A stretch of DNA of 64,000 nt from WHTI01 sp963756365 (GTDB lineage: Bacteria; Actinomycetota; CADDZG01; WHSQ01). The stretch lies in contig CAVWNF010000003.1 of assembly GCA_963756365.1 (NCBI GenBank), positions 124,001 to 188,000 of the forward strand, written 5' to 3'. The notes beneath the pieces were generated by a model. It saw nothing but the letters and a program-made list of their open reading frames with translations. It did no database searches and had not been told where the DNA came from. The translations under genes and the position numbers were made by a program. This document shows, in pieces, positions 17,599 to 27,127 of this stretch; position 1 is the stretch's first letter; the number at the start of each line of letters is the position of its first letter.

Positions 17599-17602
17599 TC
17601 CG

Positions 17603-17992
17603 ATGCCGAGCGTTGGTCTCGAGATCCCGCCTCGAACCGCCTACGTGGGCGTCGTGAGGTTGGTCGTCTCTTCCCTGGCCAGGGCGGCTGGACTGGACGA
17701 AAGCTCGGTTGATGACCTGAAGATCGCTGTTTCCGAGGCATGTGCGAACGCAGTTATCTCGAACGATGAGGTTGGCTCCACGGAACCTGTTTCGGTCGAG
17801 TGGCTCGAGGATGATGATCGGGTCCGGGTGAACATCTCCGACAACGGCCCTTCGCTCAGCGACCACACGGATGACGCGACGGGCGGTCGCCTGAGGATGT
17901 CTATGGCCCTTCTAGGGAGCCTTGTCGATGACTTCGAGTTCGAGGTTCGGGACGGCGGCGGCATGACGGCCACGCTCATCGTCCGGAAGTGA
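17603..17992 (+). CDS. anti-sigma regulatory serine kinase (RsbW-like HATPase)
   Basis: About 129 aa from ATG 17603, four bases after the STAS stop (an ATG at 17576 also lies in frame but has no usable ribosome site). LKIAVSEACANAVI is the N box with the Mg-binding Asn; ISDNGPSL is the G1 box. GHKL-fold kinases of this size phosphorylate their STAS antagonist and sequester a sigma factor. The G2 box is degenerate (GGRLRMSMALLG), which is common in the group. Ends back to back with the M1 peptidase gene. Confidence 0.88.
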   Translation: MPSVGLEIPPRTAYVGVVRLVVSSLARAAGLDESSVDDLKIAVSEACANAVISNDEVGSTEPVSVEWLEDDDRVRVNISDNGPSLSDHTDDATGGRLRMSMALLGSLVDDFEFEVRDGGGMTATLIVRK

Positions 17993-19573
17993 TCACAGAT
18001 ACCTCTCTAGGAACCTGACGGCTTCGGCCCCCGCCTTCCTCTCGAGGTGATCGAGGAACGACTCGGTGGTTCCGATCGATCGAGCGTTCGACTCGTAGTA
18101 GCCACGCAAGACCTCACGGAAGCGCCCCGCCCCGATCAGGGCCCGCAATCGAAGGAGAACCTCGGCCCCCTCCCCATAGATGGCATCCGTGTAGGCACCG
18201 TTCGAGTCGAAGTCGTCGATGCCCGCCCCGAGCACGCCCGGTCGGGGCTCGACGTCGCCCTCGAGGGTAGTCATGCGGTGGATGCGATCGTCGCCGTCCC
18301 TGTCGAGTAGCCAGAGCCGCGTGCTGACCTCTGCCAGCGACTCATCGAGCCACGGCTCCCTCACCTCATCACTACCAACGGCCGAGTACCACCATTGATG
18401 AGCGACCTCGTGTCCGATCACGTAGGTCCGTTGCGCATCAACGAATCCGGCATGCTCGAGTAACTCAGGGATCAATGGAACCCCTTCCAGGAGTTCCTGG
18501 TCCCCCGAGACGAAGACCACGCCGGGGTACTCCATGCCCCCGAACGAGCCGCCGGTCTCAACGACATCAACCTCGTCGTAAGGAAGCGGACCGAATCCCT
18601 CTTGGAACGCCGCGACCGCAGAGGCGGCCACTTCGAGTTCTTCAGCCCCGCGGATCCGCGCGTCTGTGGGAACCCAGGTCCGCACGATCGTCCCATCCAC
18701 TTCGGTTTGGAACCCGCTCATGAATCTCCCGACGGCGAATGCAGCATCCCGCACCCCGTTCGCCTCGAAGCGCCACGTCTCCCGACCCGGTCCCGACCTC
18801 TGGACCTCGGTGAGGATGCCGGTTCCGACGACGCCACTGGAGTCTTCGACATCGAGTGATACGTCGTAGTCGGCGGTGGACGAGAAGAAGGGGTCACCCA
18901 CCTGACCGAAAGGATCGAGTCGCCACGAACCGCGCTCTCGTTCGGCGGCGACGGGGATCCAGTTGCCGAGAAGGGTGAGGTCGCCCCACACACCGAATCT
19001 CTCAGGGAATCGAGGCAGCCGGGCCGTTGCCTCGATGGAGAGGGACACGGTCGCACCCGGTGCTAGGGGTTCGGAGAGAGGAACCGTCAGCGAGGAGTCG
19101 TCGAGGGTGAAGATCTCGGTCCTTTCTCCCTCGATCGATATCTCCGTAACGTCGAACGTCCCGGACCTCGCCGCACGTGCGAACGATCCGTTGACATCGT
19201 TGGCGGCGATGTCTCGTGCGAGCGGGATCTCCGACAGGTCCCGCGTGTAGGCGGCGGGGTACAGATGGATCCCGAGATCGATCAACCTCTCACCGGTAGC
19301 GTTCATGTAGTCGATCCGGGTGGTCCATTCCAGCTGATCGTCTTCGAGCCGCGCGTCGACGGTGTAGCTCGTTGAGCCGAACGGATCGGTGGTTGTCGTT
19401 CTCGACGCGTCCCTCGGGCTCGATCTCCTTCGCTGCGAGGCGCCGGTTCTGCGCAGCGAGCGACCCGCGATAGCGTCCGTCGATGAGGGTTGCTCCGCCA
19501 TTGGCGATGAGAACGAGCACGACCAGTGTCGCCAGACCCTTGATGACCCAAGGGTCGCTTCCTGCCCGCACAT
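17993..19573 (-). CDS. M1-family (aminopeptidase N-like) zinc peptidase domain
   Basis: The frame is open for 526 aa, but coherent M1 sequence begins near residue 58 (TTTTDPFGSTSYTVDARL). GGMEYPGVVFV is the M1 exopeptidase-like motif (GxMEN equivalent), and YVIGHEVAHQWWY plus the Glu in WLDES 18 residues later give the complete HExxHx18E zinc site. It has no signal peptide of its own. The upstream membrane gene ends, in the frame one base away, with a membrane helix and a linker that lead straight into this domain, so both are probably one ~810-aa protein (17993-20426, 811 codons plus one base) with the peptidase outside the cell. Confidence 0.82.
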   Translation of the reverse strand: MCGQEATLGSSRVWRHWSCSFSSPMAEQPSSTDAIAGRSLRRTGASQRRRSSPRDASRTTTTDPFGSTSYTVDARLEDDQLEWTTRIDYMNATGERLIDLGIHLYPAAYTRDLSEIPLARDIAANDVNGSFARAARSGTFDVTEISIEGERTEIFTLDDSSLTVPLSEPLAPGATVSLSIEATARLPRFPERFGVWGDLTLLGNWIPVAAERERGSWRLDPFGQVGDPFFSSTADYDVSLDVEDSSGVVGTGILTEVQRSGPGRETWRFEANGVRDAAFAVGRFMSGFQTEVDGTIVRTWVPTDARIRGAEELEVAASAVAAFQEGFGPLPYDEVDVVETGGSFGGMEYPGVVFVSGDQELLEGVPLIPELLEHAGFVDAQRTYVIGHEVAHQWWYSAVGSDEVREPWLDESLAEVSTRLWLLDRDGDDRIHRMTTLEGDVEPRPGVLGAGIDDFDSNGAYTDAIYGEGAEVLLRLRALIGAGRFREVLRGYYESNARSIGTTESFLDHLERKAGAEAVRFLERYL

Positions 19574-20426
19574 CGGTGCGGGGTTCTTCTCGGAGAGCGT
19601 CCCCTCCGAGATAGACAGCGGTCCACACTCCGAACGAGAGCGACAACAGGAACGCCTCGAGTGGGACGGAGTAGACGAGGTGGAGGATCTCTCTGGCGTA
19701 TCCGTAACCGCTGTCGCTTGGAAACGCGAACAGGGTGTCTTGCAAGACGGGGGAGATCAGGCGACCGCCGATCCAGATGCCCACTCCGGCGGCCATCAAT
19801 GTCATCCAGGCAGCGATGCTTTCGCTTCGCCGTTCCCGCAGGATCGACACCCCGGTCCGCCACGCATCGAGGTGGGGTTCACCACCAAGGGTGCACGCCC
19901 GCAAGGACAGAGACATCACGATCCGGATAACGGATCGGATCGCCACAACCGTTCCGATAGAGAAGAAGACTCCGAACGATCCCCCGGCCGCCTCGGGAGT
20001 CAAGATCATGAGGAACAGCACCGCACCGACAACTACCCCGATCGCGACTAGCCCTTCTAGGTAGACCAGATAGGCCGGGCCCCACCGAGAGCGGGTAGCG
20101 CCGAATGCCTCTCTGAGGCTGGCGTCTCCCTCCCGCGAGAGCCAGAGAGCGACCACGTAGATCCGGGTCCAGATCGCAAGGAGAGCGAGAGCGCCGACGC
20201 CGACCCCGACCCACGCGACGATCCCGGACGCGGCCGCTTCCGAAAGGGGGCCGGGAAGTAGATCGACGGCAGCCAGCGGATCCCCTGCCAGCAGCAGGGC
20301 GGTCACCGGTGCGGCGAAGAAAGTCGCTGCCAGGAGTCCAGGGAGGCCGGCAAGCGCGGCTAGGACCGTGGTCGGGAACCACAGCGCGCGCCGTCGCGTA
20401 ATGAGCCGCCACGCATACCCCAGCAT
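19290..20426 (-). CDS. polytopic membrane protein, probable N-terminal part of an M1-peptidase fusion
   Basis: About six membrane helices from ATG 20426 (MLGYAWRLITRRRALWFP). The fold resembles the glycerophosphodiester-phosphodiesterase-associated membrane domain (EAFGATRSRWGPAYLVYLEGL), without recognised catalytic residues. The last helix (GLATLVVLVLIANGGATLI) is followed by a charged linker ending around AAKEIEPEG; beyond that point this frame turns into low-quality arginine-rich sequence while the neighbouring frame becomes a well-formed M1 domain. I read it as the membrane half of one protein; two separate genes remain possible. Confidence 0.7.
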   Translation of the reverse strand: MLGYAWRLITRRRALWFPTTVLAALAGLPGLLAATFFAAPVTALLLAGDPLAAVDLLPGPLSEAAASGIVAWVGVGVGALALLAIWTRIYVVALWLSREGDASLREAFGATRSRWGPAYLVYLEGLVAIGVVVGAVLFLMILTPEAAGGSFGVFFSIGTVVAIRSVIRIVMSLSLRACTLGGEPHLDAWRTGVSILRERRSESIAAWMTLMAAGVGIWIGGRLISPVLQDTLFAFPSDSGYGYAREILHLVYSVPLEAFLLSLSFGVWTAVYLGGDALREEPRTDVRAGSDPWVIKGLATLVVLVLIANGGATLIDGRYRGSLAAQNRRLAAKEIEPEGRVENDNHRSVRLNELHRRRAARRRSAGMDHPDRLHERYR

Positions 20427-20485
20427 CCCGGCATTCTCCACCCCCCTGGTTCGAGCCCGGGAGAAACCCGATAACCACTTCGGGT

Positions 20486-20515
20486 TTGACAGTTTCGACA
20501 GGGCGAAACTAATAT
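20486..20515 (+). promoter_or_regulatory. promoter of the pyrophosphatase gene with palindromic spacer
   Basis: TTGACA at 20486-20491 and TAATAT at 20510-20515 are separated by 18 bases. The whole spacer is the inverted repeat GTTTCG-ACAGGG-CGAAAC, so a dimeric regulator could bind between the two boxes. Box match is seen; use as a promoter is inferred. Confidence 0.65.
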
Positions 20516-20585
20516 TCCGACGCTCTGAAATCTGTTTCGTGCCCCGCCGAATCCCAAGTTGTAATCACAGAAAGGACCTCCGCTG

Positions 20586-22889
20586 ATGCACGACCTCATC
20601 CTTGCCTCCGAGGGTGGCTACCAGCACTTCGCCCTCAAAGGGGGCGAGTTCTTCTGGCTCTTCTTCTCGGTTGCAACCGCTTTGATCGCTATCGCCGTTG
20701 GATTCCTGTTGATGCGTGGAGTTCTCGCGGCAGACCAAGGAACCGAAAAGATGAAGGAGATCGCCGCCGCGATCCAAGAAGGCGCGCTTGCCTATCTCCG
20801 TCGCCAGTTCAAAACGATCGCAGTGATCCTGATCCCATTGGTGGTGATCGTGTTCCTCACTTCGGTTGCGGTGGTTAAGCCCAACGGCACGGAGGCTCTG
20901 AGTTTCGTTGAGTCAGGGATCTTCCGGACCCTTGCGTTCCTCGCCGGCTGTCTGATGTCTGGTCTTACAGGGTTCATCGGGATGAGCCTTGCGGTTCGAG
21001 GCAATGTGCGCACTGCCGCGGCAGCGCGATCGGGCTCCCTGCCTGCCGCGTTGAAAGTTGCCTTCCGCACGGGAGGTGTCGCCGGCATGTTCACCGTGGG
21101 GCTGGGTCTCCTTGGTGCAACGCTGATCATCCTCATCTTCCAGAACACCTCTTCCGCGATCCTGATCGGATTCGGATTCGGTGGTTCCCTCCTTGCTCTT
21201 TTCCTCAGGGTCGGCGGTGGGATCTTCACGAAGGCGGCCGACGTTGGCGCGGACCTCGTCGGCAAGGTCGAAGCTGGGATCCCCGAGGATGATCCGCGCA
21301 ACCCCGCAACGATCGCCGACAACGTCGGTGACAACGTCGGTGACTGCGCCGGTATGGCGGCCGACCTCTTCGAGTCTTACGAGGTCACCTTGGTCGCTTC
21401 GATCATCCTTGGGGTGGCGGCTTTCGATTCGATCGGCGCCAACCCGGCTCTGGGCCTCATCTTCCCCGTGATCGCACGCGCGATCGGAGTGCTCGCGTCG
21501 ATCGTCGGCGTCTACGCGGTGCGGGCAACCGATAAAGACAAGAGCGCGATGGCCCCGATCAACCGCGGGTTCCTCACCGCTGGCATCTTGACGATCATCG
21601 GGACGTTCCTCGTCGCGATCTTCTACGTCGGTAACGACCACGGGAACGAAGGTTGGAAGGTGTTCGCTGCAGTCGTCGTTGGACTCGCTCTCGCCCAGGT
21701 CGTCTCTCGACTTACCGAGTACTTCACGTCCACAGAGAGGAAGCCGGTTCGGGAGATCGCCGAAGCGACCAGAACCGGACCAGCGACGACGATCCTCTCT
21801 GGTTTCTCCTCTGGACTGGAGTCATCGGTGTGGGCGATCCTCGCGATCGCTGCTGCTCTCGGTGTCGCTATCGCGCTGGGCGGCGGGAACCTCCAGTTCT
21901 CTCTCTACCTGGTCGCACTCACCGGGATGGGCATGCTCGCAACGACGGGGGTGGTCGTCTCCGAAGACACCTTCGGGCCCGTCGCTGACAACGCTGCCGG
22001 TATCGCGGAGATGTCAGGGGAGTTCGATGGCGAGCCCCAGCGGATCATGGTGAGCCTCGACGCGGTCGGAAACACGACCAAGGCAGTGACCAAGGGGTTC
22101 GCGATCGGCTCCGCCGTCATCGCGGCGGTTGCGCTGTTCGCCTCGTTCATCGAGACGATCGGGAGCGAGTTGGGCCTCACCAAGGTTGGCTCCGCCCTGT
22201 TCCGCGATCCGCTCACGCAGATCAACGTCGCCGATCCGAAGACGTTCATCGGCCTTCTCATCGGCGGTTCGGTTGCGTTCTTGTTCTCCTCGTTGGCGAT
22301 CCGGGCCGTTGGCCGGACCGCCGCCGTCGTGGTCGAGGAGGTCCGGCACCAGTTCAGGACCAAGAAGATCATGGAGGGGATCGATCGACCCGACTACGGA
22401 GCGGTCATCGACATCTGTACTGCGGCATCACTGCGGGAGCTGACCACGCCGGCACTGTTGGCCGTGCTGACCCCCGTGATCGTCGGGTTCGGCATCAACT
22501 ACTTCGCGCTCGGCGCCTTCCTTGCGGCGGTGATCCTGACGGGCCAGCTGATGGCGAACTTCCTCAGCAACGCTGGTGGCGCGTGGGACAACGCCAAGAA
22601 GTACATCGAGGATGGACATGAGGGCGGCAAGGGCTCCGAAGCCCACAAGGCGGCAGTCATCGGAGACACGGTGGGGGACCCCTTCAAGGACACCGCAGGG
22701 CCCGCCTTGAACCCGCTGATCAAGGTGATGAACCTGATCTCGCTCTTGATCCTGCCCGCGGTCATCAACCTTCAGGACAACGATGGTGCTCGGTTCGCGA
22801 TCGCAGGTCTGGCGCTAGTAGTCCTGGGCGTCTCGATCGCGTTCTCCAAGCGGTCGACGAGCGTCGCTCCCAAGGCTGCGACCTCCTAA
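20586..22889 (+). CDS. hppA: membrane-bound proton-translocating pyrophosphatase, K+-independent type
   Basis: 767 aa with about 16 membrane helices. It hydrolyses PPi and pumps H+ outward. The catalytic region near residue 217 reads DVGADLVGKVE, followed by DDPRNPATIADNVGDNVGDCAG; the C-terminal GDTVGDPFKDTAGPALNPL is the second acidic motif. At about residue 498 the motif is GNTTKAVTKG: Lys and Thr at the positions that are Ala and Gly in K+-dependent enzymes, so this one should be K+-independent. The promoter lies just upstream. Single gene, convergent with the APC permease gene. Confidence 0.96.
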   Translation: MHDLILASEGGYQHFALKGGEFFWLFFSVATALIAIAVGFLLMRGVLAADQGTEKMKEIAAAIQEGALAYLRRQFKTIAVILIPLVVIVFLTSVAVVKPNGTEALSFVESGIFRTLAFLAGCLMSGLTGFIGMSLAVRGNVRTAAAARSGSLPAALKVAFRTGGVAGMFTVGLGLLGATLIILIFQNTSSAILIGFGFGGSLLALFLRVGGGIFTKAADVGADLVGKVEAGIPEDDPRNPATIADNVGDNVGDCAGMAADLFESYEVTLVASIILGVAAFDSIGANPALGLIFPVIARAIGVLASIVGVYAVRATDKDKSAMAPINRGFLTAGILTIIGTFLVAIFYVGNDHGNEGWKVFAAVVVGLALAQVVSRLTEYFTSTERKPVREIAEATRTGPATTILSGFSSGLESSVWAILAIAAALGVAIALGGGNLQFSLYLVALTGMGMLATTGVVVSEDTFGPVADNAAGIAEMSGEFDGEPQRIMVSLDAVGNTTKAVTKGFAIGSAVIAAVALFASFIETIGSELGLTKVGSALFRDPLTQINVADPKTFIGLLIGGSVAFLFSSLAIRAVGRTAAVVVEEVRHQFRTKKIMEGIDRPDYGAVIDICTAASLRELTTPALLAVLTPVIVGFGINYFALGAFLAAVILTGQLMANFLSNAGGAWDNAKKYIEDGHEGGKGSEAHKAAVIGDTVGDPFKDTAGPALNPLIKVMNLISLLILPAVINLQDNDGARFAIAGLALVVLGVSIAFSKRSTSVAPKAATS

Positions 22890-22944
22890 ACATCGGGGTC
22901 ATCCAGAACGGGGGTCCTACGGGGCCCCCGTTCTTGGTTGCCGA

Positions 22945-25208
22945 TCAGTCCAGGTGGTAAGTGACGCTGGCGGCGACGACGCCCTTCATGAATAGAAGGT
23001 GTCGCTTGACGATCAGGGCCGTTTGCCCGTGCAGGATCTGATGGCGCTTGTTGGGGACGACGAACTCCGGGATCACTACCGTCACGACAAGGTCGTATCC
23101 ATCCGCATCGAACCTGGAGAGGTAGCGGTGCAACGCTCCGCCGATATCGCGGAATGGTGCTGCTTCGATCTCGAGTGGATGGGGGATGCGTTCCGATAGC
23201 CACGCCTCGCCAACCTCGCTCATGTCGCTCTCGTCGACACCGATCGACACGGCGTGGAGTTGGGATGGTCGCAGGGTCTCCGCGTACTCGATCGCTTGGA
23301 GCGTCGCGTTGTGAACCCCGGATACGAGCACAACTGCGATGTGTCGAGCTGGTTCGTGGGTCGGGATCCTGCTCCGGCGGAGCGAAGTCGTCGACCACCA
23401 CGGGCAGGTTGAGAACCTGGATCCCTCGCTCACGCAGTAGCGACGCCTTCAGTCGCTGGCGACCGAAGTTCTTGAGGATCTGAAGGATGCTCCGCGAGCC
23501 AAGTGTCTCCGGGATGATGAGGCTGAGGAAGTCGTCTTCCTCGACCGTCGACCGGAGCGAACGAAGATGCTGCTTCACCTTCTCGCGCCGGGTGCCGTTC
23601 CCCTCGAGGACCGTCAGTGCGATCTCGGGAGCGAGGATGCTCCAACCTTCGATGAGTGATGGGTCGTCGGTCACGGCAGAGACGGTGCGGGGCCGGAGGT
23701 GCCTCGAGTACCCGACCGCGCGCCCCGTTGGGCGGTCGAGGTCCGTAACGAGGATCACGATGTTCTGGTAACCGGCGCGCCGATCGACCGGACGCCGGTC
23801 GGCGTCCTCGAGTTGGGTTCCAAGGTCCGCGTAGTGCTTGTGGATGGCTCGCATCATGAAGACGAGTACCGGGATGGAGGCGATGACCATCCACGCCCCT
23901 CCACTGAATTTCGTCACGACCACCACGACGAGGACGACTCCGGTGATGATCGCTCCGATGCCCGAGACGACGACCGTGCGTTGCCACCCCTTCGGCTTGA
24001 GACGACGCGATCGAAGCACCATCCCGGTCTGCGAGAAGGTGAACGAGATGAACACTCCGACGAGATAGAGCTGGATCAGGCGGGTGAGCTCGGCATCGAA
24101 GGCGAAGATCAAGAACCCTGCCGCCAGAGCAAGGATGATGATCCCGTTCGAGAAGACCAGACGGTCTCCCCGGCTCGAGAACTGCTTCGGCATGAAGTTG
24201 TCACTCGCGAGGATCGATGAGATGCGCGGGAAGTCCTGGAACGCGGTGTTGGCTGCGAGCAACAGGATCAGCGCAGACATGATCTGCAGGATGTAGAACG
24301 GCGCTCCGCCAGAGAAAACGGCATGGGCGATCTGCGCGACGACCGTCCGCTCGGCGCCCTCCACGTAGACGACGCCGGTCCGGTGGGCGAGGTACGAGAT
24401 CCCCAGGAACATCGAGATGGATAGCACGCCCATGATCGCCAGAGTGGTCGCGGCGTTCTTCGATTGTGGATAACGGAACGCGCCGACGCCGTCGGCGATC
24501 GCCTCGACGCCCGTCAGGGCGGTGGTGCCTGCCGAGAATGCCTTGAGGATGAGGAAGAAGGTCAGCAGGTGCTCGGGCTCAACGACCGTTCCCGCGCTTT
24601 CTGCGGGTGGGCAGTTCACGGCGCACCTGACGACTCCCGTAACGAGGAGCGCGAACACGGAGAGCACGAATCCGTAGGTTGGGATCGCGAAGAGGATGCC
24701 GGATTCCTTCGCCCCCCTCAGGTTGGCCAAGCCAACCAGGACGACGAAGAACAGAGCCAGCGGGACCCGGTACTCCGTCAGGGAGGTAGCGGCCGACAGG
24801 ATGGCATCGACCCCTGCGGTCATCGACACGGCCACGGTCAGCGCGTAGTCGATCAGACAGCGCGGACGCAGCGATCAGCCCCGGATACATCCCCAGGTTC
24901 TCCTTGGAAACCCTGTAGGCGCCTCCCCCAGATGGGTAGGCCTTGACGGTTTCCCGGTACGAGATGATGACGATCGCGAGGAGCGTTGCGACCGCTAGTG
25001 ATATCGGGATGATGTGTTGCAATGCTCCGGTCCCTGCCAGAGCCAGGACGATCATCGCCTCCTGGGTCGCGTAGGCATTCGAAGAGAGCGCGTCGGACGA
25101 GAAAACGGGAAGGGCGATCGACTTCGGGAGCAAGGTGTGCTCCATCTCGCCCGACGACATGGGACGGCCGACGAGAACCCGCTTGAACGCTGCCCCGATC
25201 CTGCTCAT
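22945..25208 (-). CDS. APC-superfamily amino acid/K+ permease with cytoplasmic C-terminal domain, frame interrupted twice
   Basis: Family length ~750 aa; the span is 754 codons plus two bases. Start ATG 25208 (ATGA overlap with the OB-fold gene). Frame 1 runs through SKENLGMYPGLIAASAL; the second begins at LIDYALTVAVSMTAG (skip one base near 24856); the third begins around THEPARHIAVVLVSG (skip one base near 23362). The first ~480 residues form a 12-helix APC transporter; the rest is a universal-stress-like cytoplasmic domain. In mycobacteria the same gene (Rv2690c type) diverges from two TrkA genes, exactly as here, suggesting TrkA-controlled transport. Two single-base insertions would explain both breaks. 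Confidence 0.8.
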
Positions 25209-25579
25209 CCGTGTTCGGGCCCCGGGACCAGGTTCCATTCGGGGTTGATCATCGTCGGGATACCGCTGGAGTCTCCGACTATCCCTTCCACGATGAGTCC
25301 CTTTCCGAGACCGACCCCGAGGAGAGAGGAGCGGCCCAGCCACCGGACGATCATCCGCCCGGTTCCGTCGATGATGGTTGCCTCGATCGAGTCTTGGCCC
25401 TCCCGAGGATCGATCCTGATGTTCTGGATAACGCCTGCGGCGCGGCACCGTGTCCTCGGTTCCAGTGCCCCCAGGGGGGTGACGTCGCTGATGGTGGCCG
25501 CCCAGTGCGCGAGGTTCTCAGACCTCGTCTCTTCTGGGGGCTTCATCAGACCGTCTAGGAAACGTTTGAACCACGCCAC
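25205..25579 (-). CDS. OB-fold nucleic-acid-binding domain protein
   Basis: 124 aa from GTG 25579 (VAWFKRFLDGL). The core TPLGALEPRTRCRAAGVIQNIRI ... SIEATIIDGTGRMIVRWLGR is an OB fold as in tRNA anticodon-binding/RecG-wedge-like domains. Orthologues (Rv2694c type) are conserved beside the TrkA pair and APC permease in Actinomycetota. Its role is unknown. It is divergent from trkA across 92 bases and couples to the permease by ATGA. Confidence 0.78.
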   Translation of the reverse strand: MAWFKRFLDGLMKPPEETRSENLAHWAATISDVTPLGALEPRTRCRAAGVIQNIRIDPREGQDSIEATIIDGTGRMIVRWLGRSSLLGVGLGKGLIVEGIVGDSSGIPTMINPEWNLVPGPEHG

Positions 25580-25671
25580 AGCCGGCAAGTATGGCAGTAT
25601 CCCGCCGGAGAGAAACGCATCCGGGGCGGTCCGCAGACCGCCACCCCGAATCGAAGGAGCGTGCTGAAGAA

Positions 25672-26334
25672 GTGCACGTAGTAATCGTGGGTTGTGGACG
25701 AGTCGGGTCCGAACTCGCAACGAACCTCGAGAGGCTCGGTCACTCGATAGCGATCATCGACAAGTCGCACGAGGCCTTCGAACGCCTAAAGCAAGACTTC
25801 AAGGGTCAACGAGAGGTCGGCTTCGCGTTCGACCGGGATGTTCTCTTGAAAGTGGGCATCAAGGAGGCCGATGCGTTCGCCGCAGTGACTTCGGGCGACA
25901 ACTCGAACATCCTGTCGGCCCGCGTCGCCAAGGAGCACTTCAGGGTCGGTCATGTCGTTGCCCGAATCTACGACCCGCGCCGTGCCCAGATCTATCAACG
26001 CCTGGGTATCCAGACGGTTGCGACCGTCAGATGGACCACCGATCAGATGCTCCGGTTCATCCTGCCCGAGGACGTTCCCGTCGAGTACACGGTCGATAAC
26101 GGCGAGGTTGTCATCACGGCGCTCCAGACGCCTGCGGAACTCGTTGGAAAGCATGCCTTCGAGATCGATCTCGAAGGCCGCCGCAGGGTGGTGGCCGTTA
26201 GTCGCTTCGGCGTCCCGAGGGTGCCCGACAAGGACCTCACGATCCAGGATGGCGACATCCTTCACGTCTCGGTGGCTCGTTCCGAGGCCGCTGATCTCAA
26301 AGAGGAGCTCAAGAAGGTAGGGATGCCAGAGTGA
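25672..26334 (+). CDS. TrkA-type K+ transport NAD-binding protein
   Basis: 220 aa from GTG 25672, which places the Rossmann motif VVIVGCGRVGSELA at the N-terminus as in all family members. TrkA_N covers residues ~1-125; TrkA_C (FEIDLEGRRRVVAVSRFG) covers ~150-215. Such proteins gate K+ transporters in response to NAD(H) or nucleotides. The stop overlaps the next trkA start. The organism's transporter partner may be the divergent APC permease, as in the mycobacterial ceoBC region. Confidence 0.92.
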   Translation: MHVVIVGCGRVGSELATNLERLGHSIAIIDKSHEAFERLKQDFKGQREVGFAFDRDVLLKVGIKEADAFAAVTSGDNSNILSARVAKEHFRVGHVVARIYDPRRAQIYQRLGIQTVATVRWTTDQMLRFILPEDVPVEYTVDNGEVVITALQTPAELVGKHAFEIDLEGRRRVVAVSRFGVPRVPDKDLTIQDGDILHVSVARSEAADLKEELKKVGMPE

Positions 26335-27011
26335 GTCAAGAGAGCATGAGGATCGCCATCGCCGGAGCCGGCAACGTCGGGACCTTCGTGGCTCGCGATC
26401 TGCTGTCGAAGGGTCATCAGGTGACCCTGATAGATCAGAGCAAGGAAGCGATCGAGGGTGTCCGCGACGCGATCGAGGCCAACTTCGTGGTTGGGGACGC
26501 GTGCGAGCTCCACACCCTCGATGAGGCTGTCCTCTCTTCGTGCGAGGTCATGGTCGCGGCAACCGGGGACGACGAGGACAACCTGGTCATCTCGTTGCTC
26601 GCCAAGCAGGAATTCGCTGTTCCCCGAGTTGTGGCGAGGGTCAACCATCCCGATAACCAGTGGTTGTTCACCGCGTCGTGGGGAGTAGATGTAGCTGTCT
26701 CGATGCCACACCTGCTGACCTCGCTGGTCGAAGAGGCGGTGTCGGTGGGAGATCTCGTGAGGCTGCTGAGCCTCGAGCAGGGGAAGGTTGCACTCGTGGA
26801 GCTCACGCTGGCTGATTCTTCGCCCGCAAGCGGCAAGACGGTCGGAGACCTGAACCTCCCGACGGATTGCACTCTCGTGGCGATCGTCAGAGACCGGCAT
26901 GTGCTGGCGCCGAAGGATGAGACACCCCTTCACCCGGGCGACGAGGTCCTGGCTCTGTCGTCTCCAGAGGCAGAAGCGGACTTCCTGAAGACCCTCGCGG
27001 GGCCCTCATAG
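26331..27011 (+). CDS. TrkA-type K+ transport NAD-binding protein, second copy
   Basis: 226 aa, GTG start overlapping the previous stop. Rossmann motif IAIAGAGNVGTFVA near the N-terminus; the acidic residue ending beta-2 (VTLIDQSKEA) indicates NAD(H) binding. TrkA_C follows from about residue 140. Distinct in sequence from its neighbour, as in ceoB/ceoC pairs, so the two probably form a heteromeric gating ring. Confidence 0.92.
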   Translation: MSQESMRIAIAGAGNVGTFVARDLLSKGHQVTLIDQSKEAIEGVRDAIEANFVVGDACELHTLDEAVLSSCEVMVAATGDDEDNLVISLLAKQEFAVPRVVARVNHPDNQWLFTASWGVDVAVSMPHLLTSLVEEAVSVGDLVRLLSLEQGKVALVELTLADSSPASGKTVGDLNLPTDCTLVAIVRDRHVLAPKDETPLHPGDEVLALSSPEAEADFLKTLAGPS

Positions 27012-27059
27012 CCGCTCCTTCCGTTCCTCGGGAACAGCGCGTCCTTCCTCATCGTTAGG

Positions 27060-27089
27060 TTGACAACGAGGCCCAAGGGCGCATACAAG
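27060..27089 (+). promoter_or_regulatory. probable promoter of topA
   Basis: TTGACA at 27060-27065 is a perfect -35 box; TACAAG at 27084-27089 after an 18-base spacer is a fair -10 box. It lies about 40 bases upstream of the topA GTG. Boxes are seen in the sequence; use is inferred. Confidence 0.5.
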
Positions 27090-27127
27090 GGTCGCCCTGC
27101 CTAACCAAGCTGCTACCGAGGAGTTGT

